Positions 1-9,447 of a DNA stretch of 64,000 bases are shown in pieces (positions within the stretch are counted from its first letter, which is position 1; each line of letters begins with the position of its first letter). The notes under the pieces were generated by a model. The model saw nothing but the letters and a program-made list of their open reading frames with translations. It was not told where the DNA came from and ran no database searches. The stretch covers positions 106,316-170,315 of the forward strand of contig NZ_JAAAWO010000010.1 in NCBI RefSeq assembly GCF_010500895.1. Reading direction: 5' to 3'. Source of the stretch: Alteromonas genovensis (GTDB lineage Bacteria; Pseudomonadota; Gammaproteobacteria; Enterobacterales; Alteromonadaceae). The position numbers and the translations under genes were made by a program.

Positions 1-1399
1 CAACAATCAAAGGAACGCCAGCCGCTTTAGCATGCTGAACCGCTTCTTTAGTTTGTGGCATAACACCATCATCGGCAGCAACAACCAAGATAACAATATC
101 AGTCGCCGTTGCACCACGTGCACGCATTGCAGTAAATGCCGCGTGTCCAGGCGTATCTAAGAAAGTAATCTCGCCGTTATCAGTTTCTACTTTGTAGGCA
201 CCGATATGCTGAGTAATACCACCGGCTTCTCCGTCTGCTACTTTAGCGCGACGAATGAAATCGAGTAGTGATGTCTTACCATGGTCAACGTGACCCATGA
301 TAGTTACTACTGGAGCACGAGTTGTTTTAACACCGTCCATGCCTTCAGCGAGTAATTCATCTTCTAGCGCATTGTCGTTCACTAACTCAAACTTATGCCC
401 CATTTCTTCAACCACTAAAACGGCTGTGTCTTGGTCAAGCACTTGGTTAATGGTTGCCATCTCACCCATTTTCATCATGGCTTTGATAACTTCATTAGAC
501 TTAATCGCTAACTTGCTTGCTAATTCACCAACCGTAATAGTAGCGCCAAGTTTAACTACGCGTTCTACAGGTTGTGCGGGCTTGTTAAAGCCTTGCTTAA
601 GGTGTTCACCAGCATGTTTTTTCGACTTGCGACGACGGCGTGATGAACGCTCAACCTGCATGTCTTCTTCGTCTTCTGCTTCTTGAGCATAGCGATTTGA
701 GTGCAAGTGAACTTCTTCAGCTTCCGCTTTTTTACGGCGCTCTTCTTCTTCTTTCCAGCGACGTTCATTTTCTTCAGCTAGTTTACGCGCTTCTTCAGCT
801 GCCTTTTTGGCATCTTCTTCAAGCTTCTTCTGAGACTCTTCTTCTTGAGCCTTACGTAAACGTTCTTCTTCTTGGCGATCTGCTTCTTGCTTCGCTTTTT
901 CAGCTTCAGAAAGCTCCGGCTCGTTTTTCTTACGAGCTTCAGCGTCTTTCTTAGCTTGCTCTGCACGGCGGGCACGCTCTTCGTCAGCCGCTTTCTTCGC
1001 TTCTGCTGCTTTACGTGCTTTTTCTTGGGCTGCTTGCTTAGCTTCTGCTGCCGCTTTTTCTTCAGCTTCGCGCTTAATACGCTCTTCTTCCTGACGCTTC
1101 GCTTCTTCTTCAACGTCAGTACGTTTAACGTAAGTACGTTTTTTGCGTACTTCAACTTTTACTTCTTTCGACTTTCCAACACTTAATGTACTGGTCGTCT
1201 TGCGCTTTAATGTCATGCGCGTGGGCTCTGCTGAGCTACCGTGTTGCTTACTTAAATGATCCAACAGTTTTTGTTTCTCTTCTTCGTTAACTTGACCGCC
1301 GGCATTCTTTACAATACCCGCGTCTTTAAATTGGCCAACCAATCGGTCAACGGTCGTACCAATGTCGCTGGCGAGCTTTTCTATAGATACATCTGCCAT
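1..1399 (-). CDS. infB: Translation initiation factor IF-2, N-terminal part (cut by window edge)
   Basis: IF-2 is the GTPase that brings initiator tRNA to the 30S subunit and promotes 50S joining. The visible 466 codons begin [10 protein letters not shown], a typical IF2_N domain. A long charged Ala/Glu/Lys/Arg-rich helical segment follows (about residues 80-245), then a basic stretch, a second IF2_N-like domain (about 290-345) and the start of the G domain. The P-loop GHVDHGKT (about residue 368) and the G3 motif DTPGHAAF are both readable. The family is usually near 850-900 residues, so roughly half, including the G-domain end and the C-terminal tRNA-binding domains, lies beyond position 1. 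The start lies 24 bp after the nusA stop, so this is the third gene of rimP-nusA-infB. Confidence 0.97.
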   Translation of the reverse strand, partial: MADVSIEKLASDIGTTVDRLVGQFKDAGIVKNAGGQVNEEEKQKLLDHLSKQHGSSAEPTRMTLKRKTTSTLSVGKSKEVKVEVRKKRTYVKRTDVEEEAKRQEEERIKREAEEKAAAEAKQAAQEKARKAAEAKKAADEERARRAEQAKKDAEARKKNEPELSEAEKAKQEADRQEEERLRKAQEEESQKKLEEDAKKAAEEARKLAEENERRWKEEEERRKKAEAEEVHLHSNRYAQEAEDEEDMQVERSSRRRRKSKKHAGEHLKQGFNKPAQPVERVVKLGATITVGELASKLAIKSNEVIKAMMKMGEMATINQVLDQDTAVLVVEEMGHKFELVNDNALEDELLAEGMDGVKTTRAPVVTIMGHVDHGKTSLLDFIRRAKVADGEAGGITQHIGAYKVETDNGEITFLDTPGHAAFTAMRARGATATDIVILVVAADDGVMPQTKEAVQHAKAAGVPLIV

Positions 1400-1423
1400 T
1401 ACGTAATTATCCCCCTGTTGACC

Positions 1424-2920
1424 TTACTCTTCTTCACTGAACCAAACGATGTTACGAGCAGCCATTATTAATGCACCTGCAGTTTCGTCGTTAAGTTCAT
1501 CGATATCATTGATATCATCGGTGCCTTGTTCTGCTAATTCTTCTAGGTCGGTAATACCGCGGCTGGCCAACACATAAGCCACGTGTTTACTCATACCTTC
1601 AAGATTTAATAAGGCTTCTGTCGGTTCTGCACCTTCAAGGGACTCTTCATCCGCTAGTGCTCGCGTAGTTAGGAAGGCACGCGCTCTTGTACGCAGTTCT
1701 TCAACGGTATCTTCATCTAATCCTTCAACCGCTAAAAGCTCACTTACTGGAACGTAGGCTACCTCTTCTAACGTGGTAAAGCCTTCATCTACTAGTACTG
1801 ATGCAAAATCTTCATCAATATCAAGACCAGCTGTGAATAGGTTAAGTACCTTCGCGTTTTCTTCTTCGTGTTTCTTGTTGAGATCGTCAACCGTCATCAC
1901 GTTAAGTTCCCAGCCACTTAGTTGGCTGGCTAGACGTACGTTTTGACCGCTTCTACCAATTGCTTGCGCAAGGTTATCTGCTTCAACTGCTACGTCCATC
2001 GTGTTGTTATCTTCATCAACAACAATCGATGCTACCTCGGCAGGCGCCATGGCGTTGATAACAAATTGCGCTGGATTCTCATCCCACAATACGATATCAA
2101 CACGCTCACCGCCTAGCTCTCCAGATACTGCCTGTACGCGTGAACCACGCATACCAACACACGCACCTACCGGGTCTAAGCGTTTGTCGTTAGTTTTAAC
2201 GGCAATTTTTGCTCGTGAACCTGGATCCCGTGCTGCAGATTTTATTTCTAGTGTCTCTTCCGCGATTTCTGGTACTTCAAGGCGGAATAATTCAACCAGC
2301 ATGTCTGGGTGTGTACGGCTAATAAATAGCTGTGCACCACGGGCTTCTGGACGAATAACATAAAGTAGACCACGTACTCTATCACCTGGACGGAATGTCT
2401 CTCTTGGGAGCATATCGTCGCGGTAAATAACACCTTCTGCGTTATTACCTAAATCAATAATGATGTTGTCGCGGTTAACTTTCTTAACCGTACCAGTCAC
2501 TAACTCGCCAACTCTGTCTTCGTACTCAGCAATCATTTGCTGGCGTTCTGCCTCTCGAACTTTTTGTACGATAACTTGTTTTGCCGTCTGCGTAGTTATG
2601 CGGTCGAACTTGATGGATTCAATCTGTTCTTCAACATAGTCACCCAATTCTATCTCTGGCTCATCAACCTGAGCCGCTGAAATTGTAATTTCAGCGTATG
2701 GGTTTTCTTGTTCTTGGTCATCCGGTGTAACTAACCAGCGACGGAACGTGTCAAAGTCGCCAGACGTTCTGTCGATACTTACACGAACTTCTATTTCGCC
2801 TTCATTTTTCTTTTTCGTCGCGCTTGCAATTGCAAACTCCAACGCTTCAAAAATCTTTTCTCTAGGCACTTGTTTTTCATTTGAAACGGCTTCCGCCACT
2901 AACAAAATTTCTTTATTCAT
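1424..2920 (-). CDS. nusA: Transcription termination/antitermination factor NusA
   Basis: NusA binds RNA polymerase and modulates pausing, termination and antitermination. The 498-residue protein has the full gammaproteobacterial layout: the RNAP-binding N-terminal domain (about 1-125), the S1 domain (about 137-200, with [11 protein letters not shown]), KH1 (about 200-275, with [15 protein letters not shown]), KH2 (about 280-345, with [15 protein letters not shown]) and two C-terminal acidic helix-hairpin-helix repeats (about 365-425 and 440-498). The length matches E. coli NusA (495). It lies 45 bp after rimP and 24 bp before infB, the conserved operon order. In enterobacteria NusA represses its own operon by terminating transcription in the leader, and terminator-like hairpins are visible upstream of rimP here. 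Confidence 0.98.
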   Translation of the reverse strand: MNKEILLVAEAVSNEKQVPREKIFEALEFAIASATKKKNEGEIEVRVSIDRTSGDFDTFRRWLVTPDDQEQENPYAEITISAAQVDEPEIELGDYVEEQIESIKFDRITTQTAKQVIVQKVREAERQQMIAEYEDRVGELVTGTVKKVNRDNIIIDLGNNAEGVIYRDDMLPRETFRPGDRVRGLLYVIRPEARGAQLFISRTHPDMLVELFRLEVPEIAEETLEIKSAARDPGSRAKIAVKTNDKRLDPVGACVGMRGSRVQAVSGELGGERVDIVLWDENPAQFVINAMAPAEVASIVVDEDNNTMDVAVEADNLAQAIGRSGQNVRLASQLSGWELNVMTVDDLNKKHEEENAKVLNLFTAGLDIDEDFASVLVDEGFTTLEEVAYVPVSELLAVEGLDEDTVEELRTRARAFLTTRALADEESLEGAEPTEALLNLEGMSKHVAYVLASRGITDLEELAEQGTDDINDIDELNDETAGALIMAARNIVWFSEEE

Positions 2921-2965
2921 TTTCGCCTCTCTTTTGCCTTCGTCGATGAAAGCAGAGCTGTTCCG

Positions 2966-3424
2966 TTAATCGAACGTGGGAACAACGTTACCTTTTTCGA
3001 TATTCGCCACAGCTAACTGGAACTGTTGGCCATCCACTTCAATACTTACCATGCCGTCTTCGCAAGAAAGTACTTCGCCTTTGAAATTACGTCTGTCGTC
3101 CATCGGCATAGACAAACGAACTTGAACCACTTCACCTACAGAAGCCTTGTAATGCTTTTCATTGAAAAGCGGTCTATCCATTCCCGGTGATGACACTTCC
3201 AAGTTGTATTCGGTACTGATCGGATCTTCTACGTCTAATATTGCGCTTACTTGATGACTAACATCTGCACAATTATCAACGGAAATACCATTCTCGTGAT
3301 CAATAAAAACGCGAAGAATAGAATGTTTCCCCGCACGTACAAACTCGACACCAACCAACTCGAATCCAAGTGCTTCAACACCAGGATTTAGCATTTCGGT
3401 TAGTTTATCTTCAAGTCTTGCCAA
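2966..3424 (-). CDS. rimP: Ribosome maturation factor RimP (TTG start)
   Basis: RimP assists late 30S subunit maturation. The sequence from LARLEDKLTEML onward matches the family throughout, with GVEALGFELVGVEF, the conserved DVSHQVSAILDVEDPI and YNLEVSSPGMDRPLF. An ATG further upstream (3463) would add 13 residues of odd composition (MGLWPFFRFWRFG). I chose the TTG at 3424 because a GGAGG Shine-Dalgarno (3431-3435) sits 6 nt before it and the resulting 152 residues match the usual length of about 150. The odd upstream residues also overlap the terminator-like leader. It is the first gene of the rimP-nusA-infB operon. Confidence 0.95.
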   Translation of the reverse strand: MARLEDKLTEMLNPGVEALGFELVGVEFVRAGKHSILRVFIDHENGISVDNCADVSHQVSAILDVEDPISTEYNLEVSSPGMDRPLFNEKHYKASVGEVVQVRLSMPMDDRRNFKGEVLSCEDGMVSIEVDGQQFQLAVANIEKGNVVPTFD

Positions 3425-3442
3425 TCCAAACCTCCAAAAACG

Positions 3443-3461
3443 AAAAAAGGGCCATAAGCCC
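3443..3461 (-). terminator. Terminator-like leader hairpin before rimP
   Basis: Read on the minus strand this is a short GGGC/GCCC stem (3449-3452 with 3458-3461) followed by six T residues, only 8 nt upstream of the rimP Shine-Dalgarno. The four-pair stem is weak. Its position resembles the leader attenuation region of the E. coli metY-rimP-nusA operon, where NusA acts on read-through. A regulatory role is inference. Confidence 0.35.
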
Positions 3462-3504
3462 ACCTGTCATCACCTAGAAAAACGTTACTTCACTAGGTTT
3501 TAAT

Positions 3505-3542
3505 ACAACAAAAAGCCCCGGACTAGCGGGGCTTTTTGTTGT
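3505..3542. terminator. Strong bidirectional intrinsic terminator
   Basis: A perfect 16-bp inverted repeat (3505-3520 with 3527-3542) around the 6-nt loop GACTAG. Each arm has a GC core (AGCCCCG/CGGGGCT) flanked by a T-run on either strand. It should end transcripts from the HD-GYP response regulator gene before rimP. It therefore implies that rimP has its own promoter between 3425 and 3504 or depends on controlled read-through. Confidence 0.85.
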
Positions 3543-3724
3543 AATTCTGAACCCTATACCATCGCGATTAGAAAGCGACATCTATGTGGGTAAAAACACC
3601 GTCAGGTGATAGCTTGCTATTAATAAGTGCGTTACTTTCCTAAAAACTTGAGGGAGCCCGCTCTCATTACTTAATCACTGCATTATACGTACAGGTACTG
3701 CATTAAGCAACAGCGATACAAAAT

Positions 3725-4726
3725 TTACTCTATTTCTTTAAACGCCTCTTTAATTTCCACTATCTTTGGCAGCATTGCCACAAGTAGATCTACTAGCTTG
3801 GGTTCAAAGTGTTTACCTTTCTGACTCTGAATAAATTCTACCGCCTTTTCGATACTCCATGCTTCTTTATAAGGCCGCTTACTTGTCAGCGCGTCAAAAA
3901 CATCGGCAAGTGCACAGATGCGACCTTCTATAGGAATCTCCTCCCCTTTCAAACCTTTCGGGTAGCCCGTTCCATCCCATTTTTCGTGGTGTGTCATCGA
4001 AACGGATTTGGCAACCTTGAATAATAAGGAATCCCCGCAATCACCAATTATTTCTGCGCCAATCTCAGGATGGCGCTGCATATCCTTAAACTCCTCATCC
4101 GTCAGCTTTCCTGGTTTCAGCATAATACTGTCAGCAATACCTATTTTTCCGATGTCATGCATCGGGGCTGCGTGAAGGAGCGTCGTGGCTTGCTCCTCAG
4201 ATAAACCATACGCCAATGCCAACTCTCTTGAAAAATGGCTCATACGCATCACATGCATTCCGGTCTCATTATCTTTATACTCAGCGGCGCGCCCTAGCCG
4301 CTGAACTACGTGCAGACGACTTTCCATAAGCGCTTCAGCGCGAACTAGACTTAGATGTGTTTTTACTCGCGCTTTAACCACCGCCGGTGATATAGGTTTG
4401 GTAATAAAATCAACAGCCCCCACCTCGAAGCCTTTTGCTTCATCCATATCTTCAGTTAGCGCTGTTACAAAAATAACGGGAATGTGCGTTGTGACTTCAT
4501 TGCTTTTAAGAGACTCACACACTTCAAAGCCAGTCATTCCTGGCATCATTACATCTAGTAAGATAAGGTCTGGTCTACGCATTGAAGCTATCTCTAGCGC
4601 CTCATACCCATCGCGAGCAAACACTAACTGGTACTGCTGCGAAAGAAGTTGTTTGAGAACTCGCAAATTTGCGGGCTCATCGTCAACAAGTAACAAAACC
4701 GGATTAGCTATTTTTGTCTCAAGCAT
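3725..4726 (-). CDS. Response regulator with HD-GYP cyclic-di-GMP phosphodiesterase domain
   Basis: Two-domain regulator of RpfG type, 333 residues. The N-terminal receiver (about 8-125) has the acidic pair D15/D16, phospho-acceptor D58 (LLLDVMMPG), a VTA threonine/alanine switch and K110. The C-terminal HD-GYP domain (about 145-330) has the catalytic pair H190-D191 in HDIGKIG, further metal ligands (HPEIGAEI, MTHHEKWDGTGYP) and the GYP signature at about 254-256. HD-GYP proteins of this kind hydrolyse cyclic di-GMP to GMP. It starts 12 bp after the stop of the hybrid kinase gene, with GAGG 6 nt before the ATG, so the two are almost certainly co-transcribed. The kinase's terminal Hpt domain is the likely phosphate donor (inference). 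Confidence 0.93.
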   Translation of the reverse strand: MLETKIANPVLLLVDDEPANLRVLKQLLSQQYQLVFARDGYEALEIASMRRPDLILLDVMMPGMTGFEVCESLKSNEVTTHIPVIFVTALTEDMDEAKGFEVGAVDFITKPISPAVVKARVKTHLSLVRAEALMESRLHVVQRLGRAAEYKDNETGMHVMRMSHFSRELALAYGLSEEQATTLLHAAPMHDIGKIGIADSIMLKPGKLTDEEFKDMQRHPEIGAEIIGDCGDSLLFKVAKSVSMTHHEKWDGTGYPKGLKGEEIPIEGRICALADVFDALTSKRPYKEAWSIEKAVEFIQSQKGKHFEPKLVDLLVAMLPKIVEIKEAFKEIE

Positions 4727-4738
4727 AGTCAGCCTCTA

Positions 4739-7700
4739 CTATGATTCTAAATTTGTAAGCAGTTCATCGACGTGTTGTAACGCCGATTTGAAGTCGAAGT
4801 TATCAATATGGAACAGTATTTGAACTACAGCATCTTCGTGTGAAGACGCGGCCTCGTTACGCAGAAAAACTAACTCACTCTCATCTATCATGTTTTGAAG
4901 CAGGCTTTGCTTTAATTTAACAACATGCTCAGTCAACACTGCATTGTCTGCCAAAATGCTCTCTGCGCTTTTTCCCGTAAGACTGTCTGCCAAAGCGCTA
5001 CTGTTTGAGCCTTCAGAATAAGTGTGCACATTTTTATTAGCATTACTTAAGGTCGCTATGCAAGAAGCAATATCGTCCAAATCGTGCTTCAACATCGCTA
5101 ATTGGTGCTTTTCTATTTGCTGATGCTTGAGTGCTTGCGACTCGATAGTTTTAACATGCCGATAGAACGAAGTTAGACATAGATTTCCGGAGGTTCCCTT
5201 TAACGCATGTAAAGCAGCAATTGCATCGTTTGAGTGATTGTTTGACACGGCGCGGCCAAGCGCAGTTAACTTATCGCGAGCAAGATTTAGAAATTTGGAT
5301 AGCTCTAAGAGCACCGTCTTTTCGTCACCCCACACTAAGGTAGCTCGTGCTAAATCAACAATGTCTTGATTATGAGGCACGCCCGTAGTTTGACTGGAGA
5401 TAACTTTACTTCCCAATAATTCTTTTCCATCTGGCGACTTTGCTTTATCAAATTCTAGTGAAAGTACATCGTTAGTGTCTTCCTCCAGAACTCTCGCAAC
5501 CTCGTGCATTAGTGCAGCAAAGTCGACAGGTTTGTTCGCAAATCCTTCCATGCCAGCTTGTTTTGCCGCCAATCTATCCTCAACGAGTACGCTAGCGGTG
5601 AGTGCTATCATAGGCACATGGACTAATTTGTTGTCCTTTTCGAATTGACGACGCTGTTTTGCTGCGCGAAGTCCGTCTAACTTGGGCATTTGTAGGTCCA
5701 TAAGCACAATATCAAAATCCTGCTCCTTCATCATTTCCAACGCTTCTTCTCCGTCTTCGGCTGACGTAACCTCATGACCAGCGCGGGTAAGGAACAAAGT
5801 AAGAAGCTCAGTATTTTGTTGGACATCATCGGCAACTAAGACTTTTAGAGACCGTCTGATATTCGAATGAGATGAGCGTGAAGATTTTGTCTTTACAGGA
5901 GCTTCAACAGGTTCAAGAGGCAAAGAAAAAGTAAAAGATGAACCTTTATTCTCTTCGCTAGAAACGGATATCGAACCTCCCATTAACTCAACAAGCTGTT
6001 TTGAGATTGTTGTGCCAAGTCCAGTACCTCCATATTTTCTGCTCATTGAGGCATCTGCTTGAGAAAAAGGGTCGAACACTCTCTCCACTTGCTCTTTTGT
6101 CATACCAATGCCGGTATCGGCCACTTCAAAGTAAATATCGTCACTGTGCAGATACACTGAAACAACGACTTCACCTTCGTGGGTAAATTTAACTGCGTTG
6201 CCAATGAGGTTGTTAAGCACTTGCCTAATTCGCTCTGGTGCACCGACAAACGTGTCTACTAGCTGGGCATTTAGCGATAAACGCAAGTCAACGTGTTTTC
6301 GCTTCGCTTCTAACCAAAACGTGGAAATAACCAGGTCCAGCTCCTCTCGTAAAGAAAACTCTCTGAGTTCAATATCGAGCTTTCCTTTATCGAGTTTGGC
6401 ACTATCAAGAATGTCGTTGAGTAAATGCAACAGAGACCGAGCAGAGCGATTAATAGTAGTAAGATGCCCCTTCTGGTCTTGGCTTGTAGCCTCAATTAAC
6501 ATCAGGTCACTAAAACCAATTATGGCATTCATGGGCGTACGAATTTCATGGCTCATGTTAGCAAGGAAAGCCGCTCTGGCGGCAGCGGCCTCCTGCGCTT
6601 TGTCTCGAGCAGCTTTAAGCGCATTCTCCATATTTTTTCTTGGCGTTATATCTGAAATAAAGCCATCAATATATTCTGCTTCGCCATGCTCATTGTTAAC
6701 GATTACTCCCTGCTCAATAACCCATTTTACCTCACCACCTTTCGTAATTATTCGATACTCAAGAATGAAAGTCCCCTCGCGTGCTGACTTTTCTTTAATG
6801 TATTCACTATCGTCTGGATGATAGAGCGAAGCGAAACATCGCTTGGAGTCAGGTAGCGTAAAATCATCCGCCTCATAACCTGTTAACTCTTTTACCGCGT
6901 CGCTTAGAAAAGTCATCTCCTGTTTTGCATTCGCCAGCTTGCGATAGGCCATACCGGGTATGTTGGCGATTAAACTTCTGAATTTAGCCTCACTCTCTCT
7001 TAATTTGTTTTCTATTGCTTTTCGCTTTCTCATGTCTGAAGCAAGCGAAACAAAGATGCCTCTCCCATTAATTCGGGTATGGCCAATCCCCGCTCTTACC
7101 GGGATCCTCTCTCCACCTTTCCTAACCACCTCGGCCTCAAGCCCTCTGCCAATTGTCCGATCTTCTTCAAAGGAGGTCTTTTTGAAAAAATCTGGACCGT
7201 AAAGATGTCGACGTTCCGGTACAAGCAGCTCATTGGCATGCATGCCAACGAGTTCAGAAACCGTGTAACCATAGACATCGCCAGCGGCAGGATTGGCGGT
7301 GCGAATTATACCGTCATCACCAAAGGTAATAATGGCATCTACAGCAGTATTAGTGAGAGCACGCTGCACTCGCTCACTTTCAATAGCTCGCGTCATTGTA
7401 TCTCGATATTTAAACAATAGACTCACGCCTAACGCCGATGCGATGAGCACAGTAGTCACTACCGCGGTGGCGACAGCCAAATATGTTGTGATATTCGGTG
7501 GCTGAGAAGTAAGCTCAAACCCAGGTGGGAGTACAAACCGTGCCGCAGCCATACCAGTGTAATGCATACCCGCAATCGCAAGCCCCATAACAACACTGGC
7601 CAAAACAATGTGCCGTGAGAGTGCTCGTTTTGATTTGGCGCCAACATTGATGCCAAACTTTATCCATAGTGAGAGCACGGCCAAAACGACTGCAACAACA

Positions 7701-8182
7701 ACAGACAAAAGAAACATAGGCAGGTCGTAACGTAACAACGGCGCCATATCCATCGCAGCCATGCCAATGTAATGCATACAACCAATGCCAGACCCCATCA
7801 AAACTCCGCCTTGCACAATTTCAGAAACAGACACTTTCCTCTTTGTTAATAGATGTAGTGCAACCCAAGAGGCCGCTACTCCGGGTAAAGCAGACAGCAT
7901 TGTTACTGAGATGTCGTAACTTACTGGTGTACAAAGCTCCAAAGCTAGCATGCCTAAGAAATGCATGGACCACACCCCGCCTCCTAAGGCAAAGCTTCCA
8001 GTGATGAGCAGAACACTTTTTCTTGCTTTATGTTTAGTTACGGATGCCTGATTGGCTACATTAAAAGCCATGAAGGACGCGAAGACCGCGATAAGCAGAG
8101 ATAGAAGAATGAGGGGAAAGTTATAAGAACCCTCAAGAAAAGAGGCATTTGTGTCAAAAATGAAAAGTTCTAAGAGAGTCAT
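4739..8182 (-). CDS. MHYT-PAS-PAS hybrid sensor histidine kinase with receiver and Hpt domains
   Basis: Inner-membrane hybrid kinase of 1147 residues. The first 250 residues are a seven-helix MHYT sensor, with its three signature motifs near residues 74 (MHFLGM), 135 (MHYIGM) and 207 (MHYTGM). MHYT domains have been proposed to bind a metal and sense O2, CO or NO. Two PAS domains follow (about 270-385 and 390-515), then HisKA with the phospho-His in SHEIRTPMNAIIG (about 543). Next come an ATPase domain (DTGIGM about 692, GGTGLG about 720), a receiver with Asp near 827 (LMDLQMPK) and an Hpt domain with HALKGTSGNL near 993. All phosphorelay residues are present. The start has no clear Shine-Dalgarno, and a palindrome lies about 34 bp upstream. 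The next gene, 12 bp away, is its probable response regulator. Confidence 0.94.
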   Translation of the reverse strand: MTLLELFIFDTNASFLEGSYNFPLILLSLLIAVFASFMAFNVANQASVTKHKARKSVLLITGSFALGGGVWSMHFLGMLALELCTPVSYDISVTMLSALPGVAASWVALHLLTKRKVSVSEIVQGGVLMGSGIGCMHYIGMAAMDMAPLLRYDLPMFLLSVVVAVVLAVLSLWIKFGINVGAKSKRALSRHIVLASVVMGLAIAGMHYTGMAAARFVLPPGFELTSQPPNITTYLAVATAVVTTVLIASALGVSLLFKYRDTMTRAIESERVQRALTNTAVDAIITFGDDGIIRTANPAAGDVYGYTVSELVGMHANELLVPERRHLYGPDFFKKTSFEEDRTIGRGLEAEVVRKGGERIPVRAGIGHTRINGRGIFVSLASDMRKRKAIENKLRESEAKFRSLIANIPGMAYRKLANAKQEMTFLSDAVKELTGYEADDFTLPDSKRCFASLYHPDDSEYIKEKSAREGTFILEYRIITKGGEVKWVIEQGVIVNNEHGEAEYIDGFISDITPRKNMENALKAARDKAQEAAAARAAFLANMSHEIRTPMNAIIGFSDLMLIEATSQDQKGHLTTINRSARSLLHLLNDILDSAKLDKGKLDIELREFSLREELDLVISTFWLEAKRKHVDLRLSLNAQLVDTFVGAPERIRQVLNNLIGNAVKFTHEGEVVVSVYLHSDDIYFEVADTGIGMTKEQVERVFDPFSQADASMSRKYGGTGLGTTISKQLVELMGGSISVSSEENKGSSFTFSLPLEPVEAPVKTKSSRSSHSNIRRSLKVLVADDVQQNTELLTLFLTRAGHEVTSAEDGEEALEMMKEQDFDIVLMDLQMPKLDGLRAAKQRRQFEKDNKLVHVPMIALTASVLVEDRLAAKQAGMEGFANKPVDFAALMHEVARVLEEDTNDVLSLEFDKAKSPDGKELLGSKVISSQTTGVPHNQDIVDLARATLVWGDEKTVLLELSKFLNLARDKLTALGRAVSNNHSNDAIAALHALKGTSGNLCLTSFYRHVKTIESQALKHQQIEKHQLAMLKHDLDDIASCIATLSNANKNVHTYSEGSNSSALADSLTGKSAESILADNAVLTEHVVKLKQSLLQNMIDESELVFLRNEAASSHEDAVVQILFHIDNFDFKSALQHVDELLTNLES

Positions 8183-8545
8183 TAAATAATAAAACCAAAA
8201 AATTGCAGCCGATACGTGTGCAAATTAGCACACAATATAATTCTAGCGACGCGTATTAATGAAAACTAGACTAATTGATATTTCAAATAGAGCGGTTTTT
8301 AAAAATTCTTCGATGGTTTGGGTGTAATTTAGATGGTTGGCCATAAATATAGATTAGAGCGTTATCTGCGCAAATGAAACATAGTTAATAAACTATAGTA
8401 TCGTTAATAATCATAGTATAGAGCAAAGCTAAGTCCATATGCTTTGGTGACATTGCAGAAGCAGCACAGTTCATTGAGACTGATGATGTTTTATAGCGGT
8501 TAGTGAAGAATGCTAATTCAGAAAGGATGACAGTGTTTCAAATAC
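8183..8545. other. Intergenic region upstream of the hybrid kinase
   Basis: About 360 bp of AT-rich DNA between the kinase start and the tRNA terminator. I see no gene. The palindrome at 8216-8233 is the only distinct structure; the promoter of the kinase operon must lie here or read through from the tRNAs. Confidence 0.6.
8216..8233. promoter_or_regulatory. Palindromic operator candidate upstream of kinase operon
   Basis: Perfect inverted repeat GTGTGC-AAATTA-GCACAC with the dyad spanning 18 bp, centred about 42 bp before the kinase start codon. The size and position suit a dimeric regulator's operator. No regulator is identified. Confidence 0.4.
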
Positions 8546-8576
8546 AAAAAAGCCCCAACAAATGCTGAGGCTTTTT
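8546..8576 (-). terminator. Intrinsic terminator after the fMet tRNA pair
   Basis: Inverted repeat AAAAAGCC...GGCTTTTT whose minus-strand reading ends in a T-run. It lies just past the CCA end of the second tRNA and should terminate the tRNA transcript. Confidence 0.75.
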
Positions 8577-8580
8577 AATG

Positions 8581-8657
<77 letters not shown>

Positions 8658-8710
8658 TCTGTACAGTAAAATGTGATATTCACATTTTAAAAATTCTGGT
8701 ATATTTTCTG

Positions 8711-8787
<77 letters not shown>

Positions 8788-8844
8788 CCAGAAAATATCG
8801 GTTGAGATTGCTTGGCTTTTCTTCCTCGCCTCAACGTGGAGCGT

Positions 8845-8872
8845 ATTATACATAGGGACTTTTCTAACACAA
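8845..8872 (-). promoter_or_regulatory. Sigma70-like promoter of the fMet tRNA pair
   Basis: On the minus strand a TATAAT -10 box (8845-8850) lies 16 nt downstream of a TTGTGT -35-like box (8867-8872). The start site would fall about 50 bp before the first tRNA. Confidence 0.6.
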
Positions 8873-8980
8873 GCGTCTAACATCAAAATATTGCATTTTT
8901 CTGACTGTTCGCAGGTTTATTGAACAATGTGTGCAAACATAATACAAAATAATACGTTTTATCCGCTTTTACGTCTCTAT

Positions 8981-9283
8981 CTATTTAAACTTTTCCATTT
9001 TTTCAGCCAGTGAAAAGTCGAGATCACTCAATCCATCAACATCATGAGTGGTTAATTTTACTTCCACTTTGTTATAAACATTAAACCATTCGGGATGATG
9101 CTTAAGCTTTTCTGCCCAAATAGCAATTTGTGACATCCAGCCAAACGCTCGAATAAAACTTTTAAACGAAAACGTCTTTGTTATTGCATCACCGTCTCTC
9201 ACCCATTTGTCACCATCAACGACCAATTCGTTGAGTGTGATTAATTTAGACTCAATGGCGGCGTCATCTAGTTTCGTTGTCAT
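8981..9283 (-). CDS. phhB: Pterin-4a-carbinolamine dehydratase
   Basis: Small 100-residue enzyme that dehydrates 4a-hydroxytetrahydrobiopterin, regenerating the pterin cofactor of phenylalanine hydroxylase. The active-site block is clear: [19 protein letters not shown] with the His-His pair and downstream [12 protein letters not shown]. Length matches the family (about 95-115). Start: ATG with AGGAG 8-9 nt upstream. It is a single gene with no phhA in view. Downstream toward the tRNAs there is only their promoter. Confidence 0.93.
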   Translation of the reverse strand: MTTKLDDAAIESKLITLNELVVDGDKWVRDGDAITKTFSFKSFIRAFGWMSQIAIWAEKLKHHPEWFNVYNKVEVKLTTHDVDGLSDLDFSLAEKMEKFK

Positions 9284-9394
9284 AGCACTATCTCCTATTG
9301 TTTTAGATACTCTAAATAACTCAGCGATAAATTGAAAAGTAAACGCTAATATTAAAATGCCAAGTCTCAGGTATCAGTGGTGATAAATGTTTAC

Positions 9395-9430
9395 AAAAAA
9401 GCCGGCATCGAAGCCGGCTTTGCTATTTTT
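9395..9430. terminator. Intrinsic terminator after the TonB-dependent receptor
   Basis: AAAAAAGCCGGC-ATCGA-AGCCGGCTTT hairpin with T-rich tails on both strands, located between the receptor stop and phhB. Confidence 0.8.
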
Positions 9431-9447
9431 ATATAAAAAGCTAATTA

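Noticed and set aside
3543..3724. tRNA gene directly before rimP
   Set aside because: I read both strands for a cloverleaf and found none; the fMet tRNAs are at 8581-8787.
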